From: Methanotrichaceae archaeon
GTDB lineage: Archaea > Halobacteriota > Methanosarcinia > Methanotrichales > Methanotrichaceae
Direction: 5' to 3'
Assembly: GCA_013329455.1 (NCBI GenBank)
Contig: DUKF01000108.1
Location: 3,045-10,124 of the forward strand
DNA: 7,080 nt
The position numbers and the translations under genes were made by a program. The notes under the pieces are model-generated. The model was not told where the DNA came from, did no database searches, and saw only the letters and a list, made by a program, of their open reading frames with translations. Below, one piece after another: positions 1 to 6,304 of the stretch. Within the stretch, counting starts at the first letter, position 1, and each line of letters opens with the position of its first letter.

Positions 1-1
1 A

Positions 2-799
2 GTCGAGGACCAGTACTCGACAGACAGCTACGGCCCCCACATGCCTGACGAGGATCTCGGCGGGACAGACGACATACTGGAGTTTGGAGGTCAGGAGAAG
101 GATGGCCAGACGGTGATAGAGTTCAAGAGAAAGCTGGATACCGGTGACCAGTTCGACAAAGTCATTTCGCCGGGCCAGAATCTATCCATAATCTGGGGTA
201 TGTCAGATTCCGGCAACCTCCAGAGTAGCCACAACGTCGCCCGGGCCGAGGGAAGGCTCAACCTCGGAGAAAAGGCGAGCGTCACCCCCACGACCGCGGC
301 CGCCCTCACCACTGGCGAGCGTGACGGGATCCTCTTCATCTGGGAGGAGGAGAGGATGGCCGAAGACCTCTACCTCGAGCTTTACAAAAATGTGAAGCTT
401 CCAATCTTCCTGAACGTCGCAAATTCAGAGCAGATCCACATGGACTCGGTCAAGGTCCTGATGGACAGGTACGGCCTGAATGAAACGGTGCAGGACGGGG
501 ACGGGGTTTACGCCAATGAAACCCTCCAGAAGATCTACGACGATCTCTTGGTATCGGGCGAAAAGTCCCCTGAAGACGCCCTCAAGGCAGCGGCCTTGGT
601 GGAGGAGACGAGCGTCCACGACCTCGAAATTCAGATCAGCGACACGGACAAGCCGGAGATCATATCGGTTTACGGAGGCCTCCTCATGGGCTCAGAAAAG
701 CACCTCAGATCCTTCGTTAGAGCCCTCGAAGAGCGGGGGGTCGAGTACTCGCCCCAGCTCCTGAGCCAAGAGGAGTACGACAAAATCGTGAAGGCGTGA
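2..799 (+). CDS. DOMON domain plus DUF2202 ferritin-like protein (5' partial)
   Basis: The frame is open from base 2, so the ATG at 41 is internal: 13 codons before it continue the DOMON fold, and the true N-terminus, probably with a signal peptide, is off the window. Visible residues 1 to about 90 fit a DOMON beta-sandwich (GPHMPDEDLGGTDDILEFGG, then VIEFKRKLDTGD, then IIWG and an H-x3-RAEGRLNL strand); such domains bind haem or sugars, usually outside the membrane. Residues about 100-265 match DUF2202, a four-helix ferritin-like domain. Possible diiron ligands are the EEE at visible residues 115-117, the ExxH at 143-146, the EE at 201-202 and the ExH at 232-234. A tail like SPQLLSQEEYDKI is usual for DUF2202. 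The domain fusion is seen; a metal-binding or redox role outside the cytoplasm is inferred from the families. The substrate is unknown. The gene stops at TGA 797-799 and converges with the downstream glycosylase gene. Confidence 0.88.
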   Translation, partial: VEDQYSTDSYGPHMPDEDLGGTDDILEFGGQEKDGQTVIEFKRKLDTGDQFDKVISPGQNLSIIWGMSDSGNLQSSHNVARAEGRLNLGEKASVTPTTAAALTTGERDGILFIWEEERMAEDLYLELYKNVKLPIFLNVANSEQIHMDSVKVLMDRYGLNETVQDGDGVYANETLQKIYDDLLVSGEKSPEDALKAAALVEETSVHDLEIQISDTDKPEIISVYGGLLMGSEKHLRSFVRALEERGVEYSPQLLSQEEYDKIVKA

Positions 800-843
800 G
801 AAGGGAGGGACGGTCCGGCCACTCTTCTAAAATGAAGGGCGGC

Positions 844-895
844 GGTCAGCTGGCTGGGTGGGCGGCATGCGGTGCTGCCCTTCCCCAGCTCGACC
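844..895. other. GC-rich stem-loop between convergent genes
   Basis: Bases 844-853 (GGTCAGCTGG) pair with 885-895 (CCAGCT, one bulged C, GACC). Inside, 860-866 (GGGCGGC) pairs with 874-880 (GCTGCCC, one G-T pair) around a 7-nt loop. It lies between the two convergent stop codons, so it may help end or protect both transcripts. The pairing is seen directly; the function is inferred. Confidence 0.5.
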
Positions 896-907
896 CGACT
901 GCCACCA

Positions 908-1405
908 TCAGCCCTCTGACGTTTTTTCTCCTTTTTTCGAATCGGTTGAGTTGGGCCAGACGTAGCAGAGATCTTTCGGCTCGGTCCAGCCGAAGGCCGA
1001 GTAGTGATCCTCGTTCTTTCTCAGAAGGTTGGACCTGTGAGATGCGTGAAACTCCTCGGACCCGAACCACGAGGGCAAAAAGCCCTCTTCTTCGGTCTCA
1101 TACTTCCGGCGCAGCTCATTCAGCTCAGATCCTCCCATCTCCCGGTTGGCGGCCAGGATCTTCTCCTTGCAGGTGTCCCTGTAGCCCCTCCCAATCCACT
1201 CCTCGCAGATCACGACGCCGTAATAGGCGAGAGCTTCGGGGTTTTTGGCCCACATCTTCCAGATGGGGTGGTTCTTCCAGCGGCTTTTGCCGTCCCGGCA
1301 TATCCTCAGAAGGACGAGGGCCTCCGACCTCTGCTTTCCAAGCCTCTGCCTGTCCAGCACCTCGGCAGACTTCTTGAAATCCGGGTAGGGGAGAAACGTT
1401 TGCAT
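908..1405 (-). CDS. Pyrimidine dimer DNA glycosylase / endonuclease V family (Pyr_excise)
   Basis: This 165-residue protein belongs to the family related to T4 endonuclease V (DenV), which cleaves the glycosidic bond at UV-induced pyrimidine dimers and nicks the resulting abasic site, using an N-terminal amine in the phage enzyme. Family landmarks are MQTFLPYPDF at the N-terminus, VLDRQRLGKQRSEAL (residues 16-30), NHPIWKMW (45-52), YGVVICEEWIGRGYRDT (62-78), ASHRSNLLRK (121-130) and FGW-x9-YVWP (138-151). The last 14 residues are low-complexity and probably unstructured. The start is set by the family N-terminus and by GAGG at 1414-1417, 8 nt before the ATG. The gene appears to stand alone, with its own TATA element near 1465. 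Assignment to the family is firm; that it really acts on pyrimidine dimers, rather than another lesion, is inferred from the family name. Confidence 0.87.
   Translation of the reverse strand: MQTFLPYPDFKKSAEVLDRQRLGKQRSEALVLLRICRDGKSRWKNHPIWKMWAKNPEALAYYGVVICEEWIGRGYRDTCKEKILAANREMGGSELNELRRKYETEEEGFLPSWFGSEEFHASHRSNLLRKNEDHYSAFGWTEPKDLCYVWPNSTDSKKGEKTSEG
921..939 (+). terminator. Double oligo-T tract, likely archaeal terminator of the DOMON/DUF2202 gene
   Basis: Two runs of six T (922-927 and 932-937) lie about 120 nt after the DOMON/DUF2202 stop codon on the same strand. Archaeal RNA polymerase commonly terminates at oligo-T tracts without a hairpin. The tract sits inside the last codons of the convergent glycosylase gene, where it is read as Lys-Lys-Gly-Glu-Lys, so the two transcripts would overlap at their 3' ends. 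Terminator activity is inferred. Confidence 0.5.
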
Positions 1406-1458
1406 CTATCAATCCTCTGAGCTTTGGCTTTCCTACTGGCGGTGAGGTGGTGGTCCAA

Positions 1459-1470
1459 ACTATAAATGCG
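1459..1470 (-). promoter_or_regulatory. Probable TATA element of the glycosylase gene
   Basis: On the minus strand this reads CGCATTTATAGT. A start site about 25 nt downstream would fall near 1435 and give a leader of about 30 nt before the ATG at 1405, with the GAGG ribosome site inside it. The rest of the 300-nt spacer (1406-1706) shows only a 6-bp inverted repeat, TCGAAG at 1520-1525 with CTTCGA at 1541-1546, and no supportable gene. Confidence 0.5.
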
Positions 1471-1706
1471 CTATCGATTCATCCTTTTGAAAATAGATTC
1501 TAATCATTTGCAGAAAAGATCGAAGATGGTTTCTTTTGAACTTCGACGGCCCGAGAAGAAAGGACAGAATCGAGAATCTCAGCATCTAGAAAGGTGATTA
1601 GCCGGTCGCAGAATATCTTCTGCAGGCAGATTTTGATGATTCACGAATTTCAGGGACGCGATCGATTATCGGCCCAGATGGTGAAAGGTTCTTTCATCCA
1701 GGAACT

Positions 1707-3143
1707 TCAGCTTTCTACTGACTTTGAGGCCCGCCCGTTCCGGGTCAGGTACTCGTGGATCGAACTTGCGGCCCTCCGGCCCGCGCCCATCGCCTGGATC
1801 ACCGTCGCAGATCCGGTCACGATGTCGCCTCCGGCCCAGACCCCTTCGATGCTCGTCTTTCCGGTCTCGGGATCTGCCTCGATATATCCCCACTTGTTCA
1901 GCTTCAGACCCTCGGTATAGCGAGTCAGCAGGGGGTTAGCCTCGGTTCCGACGGCGATTATGACGAGGTCGCACTCGATCTCGAACTCGGAGCCTTCGAT
2001 TGCGAGCGGCCTTCGCCTTCCCGAGGCGTCCGGCTCGCCAAGCTCCATTTTTATGCACTCCATCCCCACAACCCGGCCTACGTCGTCGCCCAAAAATCGG
2101 GTCGGGTTTGTGAGCAGAAGAAACTCGATCCCCTCCTCCTCTGCATGGTGGATCTCGGCGGCCCGGGCCGGCATCTCCTCACGGGATCGGCGATAGACTA
2201 TCCGGACGGTATCGGCGCCAAGTCGCATCGCAGTCCTGGCTGAGTCCGTGGCGACGTTCCCCGCCCCCAGGACGACGACGTTTTTGCCTTTGGGGATTGG
2301 GGTGTCGTACTCGGGAAATAGGTAGGCTTTCATCAGATTTGCACGGGTCAGATACTCGTTCGCCGACATTACCCCTACCAGATTTTCGCCTGGGATGTTC
2401 ATGAACCTGGGCAGGCCCGCCCCGACCCCTATGAAGATCGCACCGTACCCCTCCTCAAATAGCTCATCAATGGTTACGGTCATGCCGACGACGGTGTTGC
2501 ACTCGATCTCTGCGCCCTGCCTTTCGAGGGATTCGACCTCGTCAGCGACGATATCCTTCGGTAGCCGGAACTCGGGAATCCCGTAAACTAGAACGCCACC
2601 GGGCTTGTGGAGCGCCTCGAAGATCGTCACCTGGTGCCCTTTGGCGATCAGATCCGCAGCGACTGTCAGGCCCGCAGGTCCCGACCCGACGATAGCAACC
2701 TTCTTTCCGGTCGGCTCGGGCTTTGGCGAAACTTCCTCGATTCCCTTCTCGCGGGCGAAGTCGGCGGCAAATCTCTCGAGGTTTCCTATGGCTATCGGCC
2801 GTCCCTTCTTTGCGAGGACGCATCTTCCCTCGCACTGTGACTCCTGAGGGCAGACCCGGCCGCAGACCGCAGGCAGTCGGTTCTTCTCCCAGATCTTCTT
2901 TATCGCCTCATCGACCTTCTCATCTTTTATAAGCTGGATGAATGCGGGGATATCGATCTCCACGGGGCAGCCTTCAACGCAAGTGGGCGACTTGCACTGC
3001 AAGCATCGGGACGCCTCCTTTATCGCCATCTCTTGGGTGTACCCGAGGGGAACCTCCTCGAAGTTTCTCCTCCTGAAATCCGGTTCCTGCTCGGGCATGG
3101 CGACCCGGGTCTTCGTCTCTGTTCCATCCTCGTTATCCGCCAT
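1707..3143 (-). CDS. gltA: NADPH-dependent glutamate synthase-like flavoprotein / NfnAB large subunit (NfnB, SudA)
   Basis: A 478-residue iron-sulfur flavoprotein. Eight N-terminal cysteines (47, 50, 55, 59 and 94, 98, 104, 108) are placed to hold two 4Fe-4S clusters, as in the glutamate synthase small subunit and NfnB. FAD binding is shown by VAIVGSGPAGLT (149-160) and the late GVWAGGD motif (434-440); NADPH binding by VVVLGAGNVATDSART (289-304) and YRRSREEMPARAAE (317-330). With the NfnA partner it would move electrons between NAD(P)H and ferredoxin, possibly by flavin-based bifurcation; sulfide dehydrogenase (SudAB) and stand-alone GltA names are used for the same family. No glutamate synthase large subunit lies in the window, so a glutamate synthase role is doubtful. 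I chose the ATG at 3143 over the upstream TTG at 3161 because GGTGGAG (minus strand) lies just before the ATG. It follows nfnA by 79 nt on the same strand, as one operon. Confidence 0.92.
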   Translation of the reverse strand: MADNEDGTETKTRVAMPEQEPDFRRRNFEEVPLGYTQEMAIKEASRCLQCKSPTCVEGCPVEIDIPAFIQLIKDEKVDEAIKKIWEKNRLPAVCGRVCPQESQCEGRCVLAKKGRPIAIGNLERFAADFAREKGIEEVSPKPEPTGKKVAIVGSGPAGLTVAADLIAKGHQVTIFEALHKPGGVLVYGIPEFRLPKDIVADEVESLERQGAEIECNTVVGMTVTIDELFEEGYGAIFIGVGAGLPRFMNIPGENLVGVMSANEYLTRANLMKAYLFPEYDTPIPKGKNVVVLGAGNVATDSARTAMRLGADTVRIVYRRSREEMPARAAEIHHAEEEGIEFLLLTNPTRFLGDDVGRVVGMECIKMELGEPDASGRRRPLAIEGSEFEIECDLVIIAVGTEANPLLTRYTEGLKLNKWGYIEADPETGKTSIEGVWAGGDIVTGSATVIQAMGAGRRAASSIHEYLTRNGRASKSVES

Positions 3144-3145
3144 AG

Positions 3146-3152
3146 CTCCACC
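3146..3152 (-). promoter_or_regulatory. Ribosome binding site deciding the gltA/nfnB start
   Basis: The minus strand reads GGTGGAG, a few nucleotides before the ATG at 3143. A start at the TTG at 3161 would put this site inside the coding region, so the ATG is preferred, giving an N-terminus of MADNEDGTE. Confidence 0.65.
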
Positions 3153-3180
3153 ATAATTCAAATATCAAGCAAGATCAAAC

Positions 3181-3211
3181 GACGAACCGCTGAGCCGCCA
3201 ACTGCCGAACC
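3181..3211. repeat. Degenerate 7-8 bp tandem repeat between nfnA and gltA/nfnB
   Basis: On the minus strand the spacer reads as four related units: GGTTCGGC, AGTTGGC, GGCTCAGC and GGTTCGTC. It sits in the 79-nt gap of the operon and looks like a decayed short tandem repeat. It is not coding and has no known role. Confidence 0.45.
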
Positions 3212-3222
3212 ACAATCGCGCT

Positions 3223-4056
3223 TTACAGGTCCAGCTTGCACCTGTGAGCCTTTGAGCTCTCCTTCTCCTCCAACTGATAAGCCTGAAGACGCTGCATAAG
3301 CTGATCGAAATCGACCTTGTGCCCGTCGAACTCGGGCCCGTCGACACAGGCGAACTTGTTCTCCCCGTCGACGGAAACCCGGCAGCCGCCGCACATCCCA
3401 GTCCCGTCTATCATGATGGGGTTCAGACTGACAAGGGTTTTAACTTTATATGGCTTTGTGATCTCGGTGACGAACTTCATCATTGGGACCGGCCCTATGG
3501 CGACCGTCAAGTTCACAGTCTCCTCTTCGAGGACCTTTCTCAGGATGTCGGTGACAAAGCCGTGATGGCCGCGAGATCCGTCGTCGGTGCAGACGAATAG
3601 CTCGTCACAGACGGCTCTCATCTCCTCTTCCAGGATGATAAGGTCATCAGTCCTGGCCCCGATTATCCCGATGACCCTGTTTCCAGCCCGCTTCAGACCC
3701 TGAGCGATCGGGTGGAGCACCGCGATCCCGGTTCCTCCGCCCACGCAGACGACGGTCCCTACCTTCTCAAGGTGGGTCGGCTGGCCCAGGGGGCCGATGG
3801 CGTCCTGGTAGGAGTCGCCAACCTCGAGACTCTTGAAAAGCTCCGTGGACTTGCCGACAACTTTGTAAATTACGGTTATGGTCCCGCGTTCCGGGTCTGA
3901 ATCCGCCATGGTGAGGGGTATTCGCTCTCCTTTTTCGTCGGCCTTGAGGATCACAAACTGGCCCGGCTTCGCCTTATGGGCGATCAAAGGCGCTTTTATC
4001 TCGTTTAGAATCACTGTGCCGTTGGCCATCTCCTTTCGCTTTACAATCTTAAACAT
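3223..4056 (-). CDS. nfnA: Sulfide/dihydroorotate dehydrogenase-like FAD/NAD-binding protein, NfnAB small subunit (NfnA, SudB)
   Basis: A 277-residue ferredoxin-NAD(P)+ reductase-type protein of the PyrK/NfnA/SudB group. The N-terminal beta-barrel carries the flavin motif RIPLT (45-49), followed by the nucleotide-binding VCVGGGTGIAVLHPIA (103-118), CTDDGSRGHHGFVTD (156-170) and GPVPMM (188-193). Near the C-terminus, D217, C222, C225 and C237 (in IDGTGMCGGCRV and FACVDGP) fit a 2Fe-2S site with one Asp and three Cys, the arrangement known in NfnA and different from the all-Cys site of PyrK. That and the adjacent large-subunit gene favour an Nfn/Sud role over pyrimidine synthesis. I chose the ATG at 4056 rather than 4086 because GGTGGTGGG lies just upstream and the family begins near MFKIVKRKEM. 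It is first in the operon, with a TATA box near 4135. NAD+ versus NADP+ preference cannot be read from the sequence. Confidence 0.92.
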   Translation of the reverse strand: MFKIVKRKEMANGTVILNEIKAPLIAHKAKPGQFVILKADEKGERIPLTMADSDPERGTITVIYKVVGKSTELFKSLEVGDSYQDAIGPLGQPTHLEKVGTVVCVGGGTGIAVLHPIAQGLKRAGNRVIGIIGARTDDLIILEEEMRAVCDELFVCTDDGSRGHHGFVTDILRKVLEEETVNLTVAIGPVPMMKFVTEITKPYKVKTLVSLNPIMIDGTGMCGGCRVSVDGENKFACVDGPEFDGHKVDFDQLMQRLQAYQLEEKESSKAHRCKLDL

Positions 4057-4061
4057 GCCAA

Positions 4062-4072
4062 ACCCACCACCT
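4062..4072 (-). promoter_or_regulatory. Ribosome binding site deciding the nfnA start
   Basis: The minus strand reads AGGTGGTGGGT about 5-10 nt before the ATG at 4056, a strong match to the archaeal GGAGGTGAT consensus. It would be coding if the upstream ATG at 4086 were used, so the shorter protein is preferred. Confidence 0.65.
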
Positions 4073-4129
4073 TCCCATCTTTCCACTACTTCGAGTCAAA
4101 ACTAACAGAACAACCTTTCGGCATAGATT

Positions 4130-4140
4130 ATTTATATAAT
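4130..4140 (-). promoter_or_regulatory. TATA promoter of the nfnA-gltA operon
   Basis: The minus strand reads ATTATATAAAT, the best TATA box in the window. A start site about 25 nt downstream would lie near 4105-4110 and give a leader of about 50 nt. The element is nearly symmetric, but no gene starts on the plus side, so the operon is its likely target. Confidence 0.6.
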
Positions 4141-4173
4141 TGCTAGCATCCAACACCGACAATCCGCAACTCT

Positions 4174-4205
4174 GTTTCATTTCTGGTTAGTTTCATTTCT
4201 GTTTA
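4174..4205. repeat. Two-unit 16-bp tandem repeat
   Basis: GTTTCATTTCTGGTTA at 4174-4189 is followed directly by GTTTCATTTCTGTTTA at 4190-4205, identical at 15 of 16 positions. It lies about 35 bp upstream of the nfnA TATA box, so it could be a paired binding site for a regulator of that operon. That role is inferred from position only. Confidence 0.55.
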
Positions 4206-4384
4206 ATTTATGGGTTTCAGGCTTCATCCGATTCACCTGCCAGAAGAACGTATCAGCTCCCAGAAAAGACTTTTCGAGCCAAGAGTGTGATGATGATAGA
4301 GATTGCATGCCGTTAAAACAAATCCAATTTAACCAGGTTTGGAGATTGGGGAAAGGGTGTTGGGCAAAAATGATCGGTCAGTGA
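4206..4384. other. Gene-free spacer between the two minus-strand operons
   Basis: This is the core of a 400-nt stretch (4087-4486) without a credible gene. A 26-codon plus-strand ORF at 4210-4290 has no ribosome site and no recognisable product. I see no tRNA-like or other recognisable RNA fold. Confidence 0.4.
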
Positions 4385-4398
4385 TGCGCGATCGCGCA
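4385..4398. repeat. Perfect 14-bp palindrome with GCGATCGC core
   Basis: TGCGCGATCGCGCA is its own reverse complement. It is about 90 nt past the methyltransferase stop codon, and on the minus strand a run of five T follows about 15 nt later (4365-4370). It may be a protein-binding site or part of a transcription end; neither is shown. Confidence 0.5.
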
Positions 4399-4486
4399 CG
4401 ATTGTGATTCTGGCATATTTCAAAGAAATCCCAAGCCCGTCTCCATCCTCAAAAGAGCAGAAGGGCAAGCTAACCGTACGGCTTTC

Positions 4487-5203
4487 TTAGAAGGGCCTTT
4501 GGCCTGCCATCAGGGCGATGCAGAGGTATTGCCAGACGACGTGAACCCTGTTGAACCCGGCATCTCTCCACCATACGGCCTTCTGGCTCTTGCTCGTGTA
4601 ATAATGGACCTCTTCTTTCGACCTGAGGCTCGATACGAAATCGCAGAGATCCGGATCCTCGATAAGAGCCTTCTTCGCCGACATAATATCTTCGAACCAG
4701 CCGATCATGTCGCTCTCCTCTTCCGTGTAACCCTCGACCGCGATCAGCCATCCACCCGGACTCAGAATATTAAAGCACTTCTCGATGGCGGTTTTGTAGC
4801 TATCGAAGTCGAGGTGCTCCAGGACCAATGTGGAGACGACGGCGTCGTACCCACTGGGGCCCAGGTCGAGGTCCCAACACTTCGCAGCGAGGTCGCACGC
4901 CTTCGATCCGATCACGGAGCCCGGCGATATCGCCTCGATCTTTTTTTCTGCCACCTCGACCATGGAGGCGGAACCGTCCAACAGAAAGATCTTAGCGCCC
5001 AAAGATCTTTTCAGGATCGCGGCAGAGGCGTTCCCGGTGCCACATCCGAGGTCCAGAACCTTTGGGCTTTTGCCCAGGAGATGTTCCAGTGTCATCGCCG
5101 TCATCTCTATGGCGGTTTCGTACTCCGGGACGACCGTCGACTGATATAGGTCGTAGGCGGCAGCGTGACGATCGTAACATCGGATGGTGGAGTCTTCGGG
5201 CAT
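4487..5203 (-). CDS. Class I SAM-dependent methyltransferase
   Basis: A 238-residue soluble protein with the Rossmann methyltransferase core. Motif I is VLDLGCGTGNAS (49-60); the acidic residue of motif II is D76 in FLLDGSASMVEVAEKK; DAVVSTLVLEHLD (120-132) forms the strand 4 region; ILSPGGWLIAVEGY (146-159) is the post-core strand and turn. The N-terminal YDRHAAAYDLYQ helix is typical of the Methyltransf_11/25 type, as in UbiE-like and tRNA or small-molecule enzymes. The region at 160-215, which often sets substrate choice, resembles nothing I recognise, so the methyl acceptor is unknown. The ATG at 5203 follows AAGGGATCG by a few bases, a weak ribosome site. It is 42 nt downstream of the PAP2 phosphatase gene on the same strand with no T-tract terminator between, so co-transcription is likely; a weak TATA-like ATATAAG overlaps the PAP2 stop. 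Confidence 0.85.
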   Translation of the reverse strand: MPEDSTIRCYDRHAAAYDLYQSTVVPEYETAIEMTAMTLEHLLGKSPKVLDLGCGTGNASAAILKRSLGAKIFLLDGSASMVEVAEKKIEAISPGSVIGSKACDLAAKCWDLDLGPSGYDAVVSTLVLEHLDFDSYKTAIEKCFNILSPGGWLIAVEGYTEEESDMIGWFEDIMSAKKALIEDPDLCDFVSSLRSKEEVHYYTSKSQKAVWWRDAGFNRVHVVWQYLCIALMAGQRPF

Positions 5204-5204
5204 C

Positions 5205-5248
5205 TTCGATCCCTTTTCTTAATTCTACTACTTTCGATTCTTTTCTTA
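5205..5248 (-). repeat. Short direct repeat in the PAP2-methyltransferase spacer
   Basis: On the minus strand TAAGAAAAGAATCGAA (5233-5248) recurs as TAAGAAAAGGGATCGAA (5205-5221). The first copy starts on the PAP2 stop codon; the second ends beside the methyltransferase ATG and supplies its GGGATC ribosome site. The two copies are 28 bp apart, suggesting a small local duplication. Confidence 0.5.
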
Positions 5249-6253
5249 TATCCGGTCTTTGCCTCCGCGCCTCTCGGCCAGGTTCAACCGGATGAAGATG
5301 AGGGGTGCGATGGCTGCAGACCACAAGCCGATCAACGCGTACCGCAGGTAACGCAGGCTGTAGCTGACAAGGTCCGGATCCCTGGGAAAGATCGAGCCGA
5401 GTCCGTGCCAGAGGACGATCACGCCTGCCAAGCCCACGACGACGCGAAGAAATCGCTTCCAGTATCTCCCGCCAGCGTCAAAGCCGCCACGGCTGAAGAG
5501 CCAGATGTAACCCGCCCCAAGGCCGAATAGGGCTCCCGAGGGCGATACCAGCGCCTCGAACTCGAATGGTTCCAGGTTTCCGATCTCTGGAAGGTCTGAA
5601 AGGGCGTTGGCAACCCAGGCCTCTGGAAGTTGATAGTTCCCTGTCAAGGCCAGGACCAACCAGCCGAGGGCGATCATTCCGATGGACAAGAGGAAAACGG
5701 CACCGATCTGGAAATCCGTCCTTTGGCCATCGAACCAGGATTTGACCCTGGCCTCTTGAGATATAAACAGCCAGATCCCGACAGCGCCGAGAACCCAGCC
5801 CAGGAGGACGTCGAGGTAGAAGTGGACGCCCAGAACCAGGCGGGATAGGCCGATCACGAAGATGAGGGGGATGACGAAGGCCCAGATCAAGACGCGCCTG
5901 AAGGTGGCGGCGATCAGGCCGAAGATCGAGGAGGGAACTTGAGAGTGGAGGGAGGGCGCGCCAAAGTATGTCTCGGCAGCCAACCCCTGGACCCTTGCGT
6001 CGTACCAGTAGGGGCGCGGAAGGTGGATCGCCCATTTGAGGATGACGTTGGAGCCGCTGGCGAGAAGTAGCATAATCCCCACGCGAAAGCCCAATGACGC
6101 GTCCACGGCCCAGTAGAGGATCGGCATCGCCAGGAGGTAAAATTCCTCGCTTCCCATCAAGGTGAAGAGCTTCATCGGCGCAGAGATCCAGTCTCCAAGG
6201 CTCTGGAGCCACAGGATCAGGTCCACGCCGTCGTTCAGTATCGGTTCTATCAT
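5246..6253 (-). CDS. PAP2-family membrane phosphatase with extra C-terminal membrane segments
   Basis: A 335-residue integral membrane protein. All three phosphatidic acid phosphatase type 2 signatures are present: K73-x6-R80-P81, P100-S-L-H103 and S137-R138-x5-H144-x3-D148, with H103 and H144 the expected catalytic pair. The family removes phosphate from lipid phosphates, prenyl pyrophosphates or similar substrates at the membrane. Residues 1-165 hold the PAP2 core with about five membrane helices; residues 183-322 add about four more hydrophobic segments (near 183-202, 237-255, 268-286 and 303-322) that I do not recognise. The MLLLASGSNVILKWAIHLPRP style and N-terminal FTLMGSEEFYLLAMPILYW fit archaeal and bacterial PAP2 proteins of this length. 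The start at 6253 has GGAGGG and GAGGTGG just upstream. It is probably first of two genes with the methyltransferase. The substrate is unknown; archaeal lipid or polyprenyl phosphate is a reasonable guess. Confidence 0.88.
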   Translation of the reverse strand: MIEPILNDGVDLILWLQSLGDWISAPMKLFTLMGSEEFYLLAMPILYWAVDASLGFRVGIMLLLASGSNVILKWAIHLPRPYWYDARVQGLAAETYFGAPSLHSQVPSSIFGLIAATFRRVLIWAFVIPLIFVIGLSRLVLGVHFYLDVLLGWVLGAVGIWLFISQEARVKSWFDGQRTDFQIGAVFLLSIGMIALGWLVLALTGNYQLPEAWVANALSDLPEIGNLEPFEFEALVSPSGALFGLGAGYIWLFSRGGFDAGGRYWKRFLRVVVGLAGVIVLWHGLGSIFPRDPDLVSYSLRYLRYALIGLWSAAIAPLIFIRLNLAERRGGKDRI

Positions 6254-6304
6254 GACCCTCCGCCACCTCTATGGCACGTTCTCAAAGTTGGTCAGGTTCT
6301 CCAG

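Noticed and set aside
796..1420. Plus-strand open frames (796-1377, 1004-1420) across the glycosylase region
   Set aside because: They are antisense shadows of the glycosylase gene, rich in Arg, Ser and Pro, with no family resemblance.
1683..1695. GAAAG-GTT-CTTTC hairpin after the gltA stop as a terminator
   Set aside because: Five weak base pairs, a three-base loop and no following T tract on the minus strand.
1594..2243. Plus-strand frames overlapping the 3' half of gltA/nfnB
   Set aside because: Antisense to a clear, well-conserved gene; their translations have no recognisable domain.
4174..4205. CRISPR array
   Set aside because: Only two adjacent 16-bp units with no spacer between them, and no cas gene in the window.
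4210..4290. 26-codon plus-strand ORF in the 400-nt spacer
   Set aside because: No ribosome site and no distinctive composition.
4499..5149. 216-codon plus-strand frame opposite the methyltransferase
   Set aside because: Long only because of GC-rich antisense composition; the minus-strand frame has a full set of methyltransferase motifs.
5478..6266. 262-codon minus-strand frame overlapping the PAP2 gene
   Set aside because: Arg/Pro/Gly-rich out-of-frame shadow; the PAP2 frame carries all catalytic motifs and hydrophobic segments.
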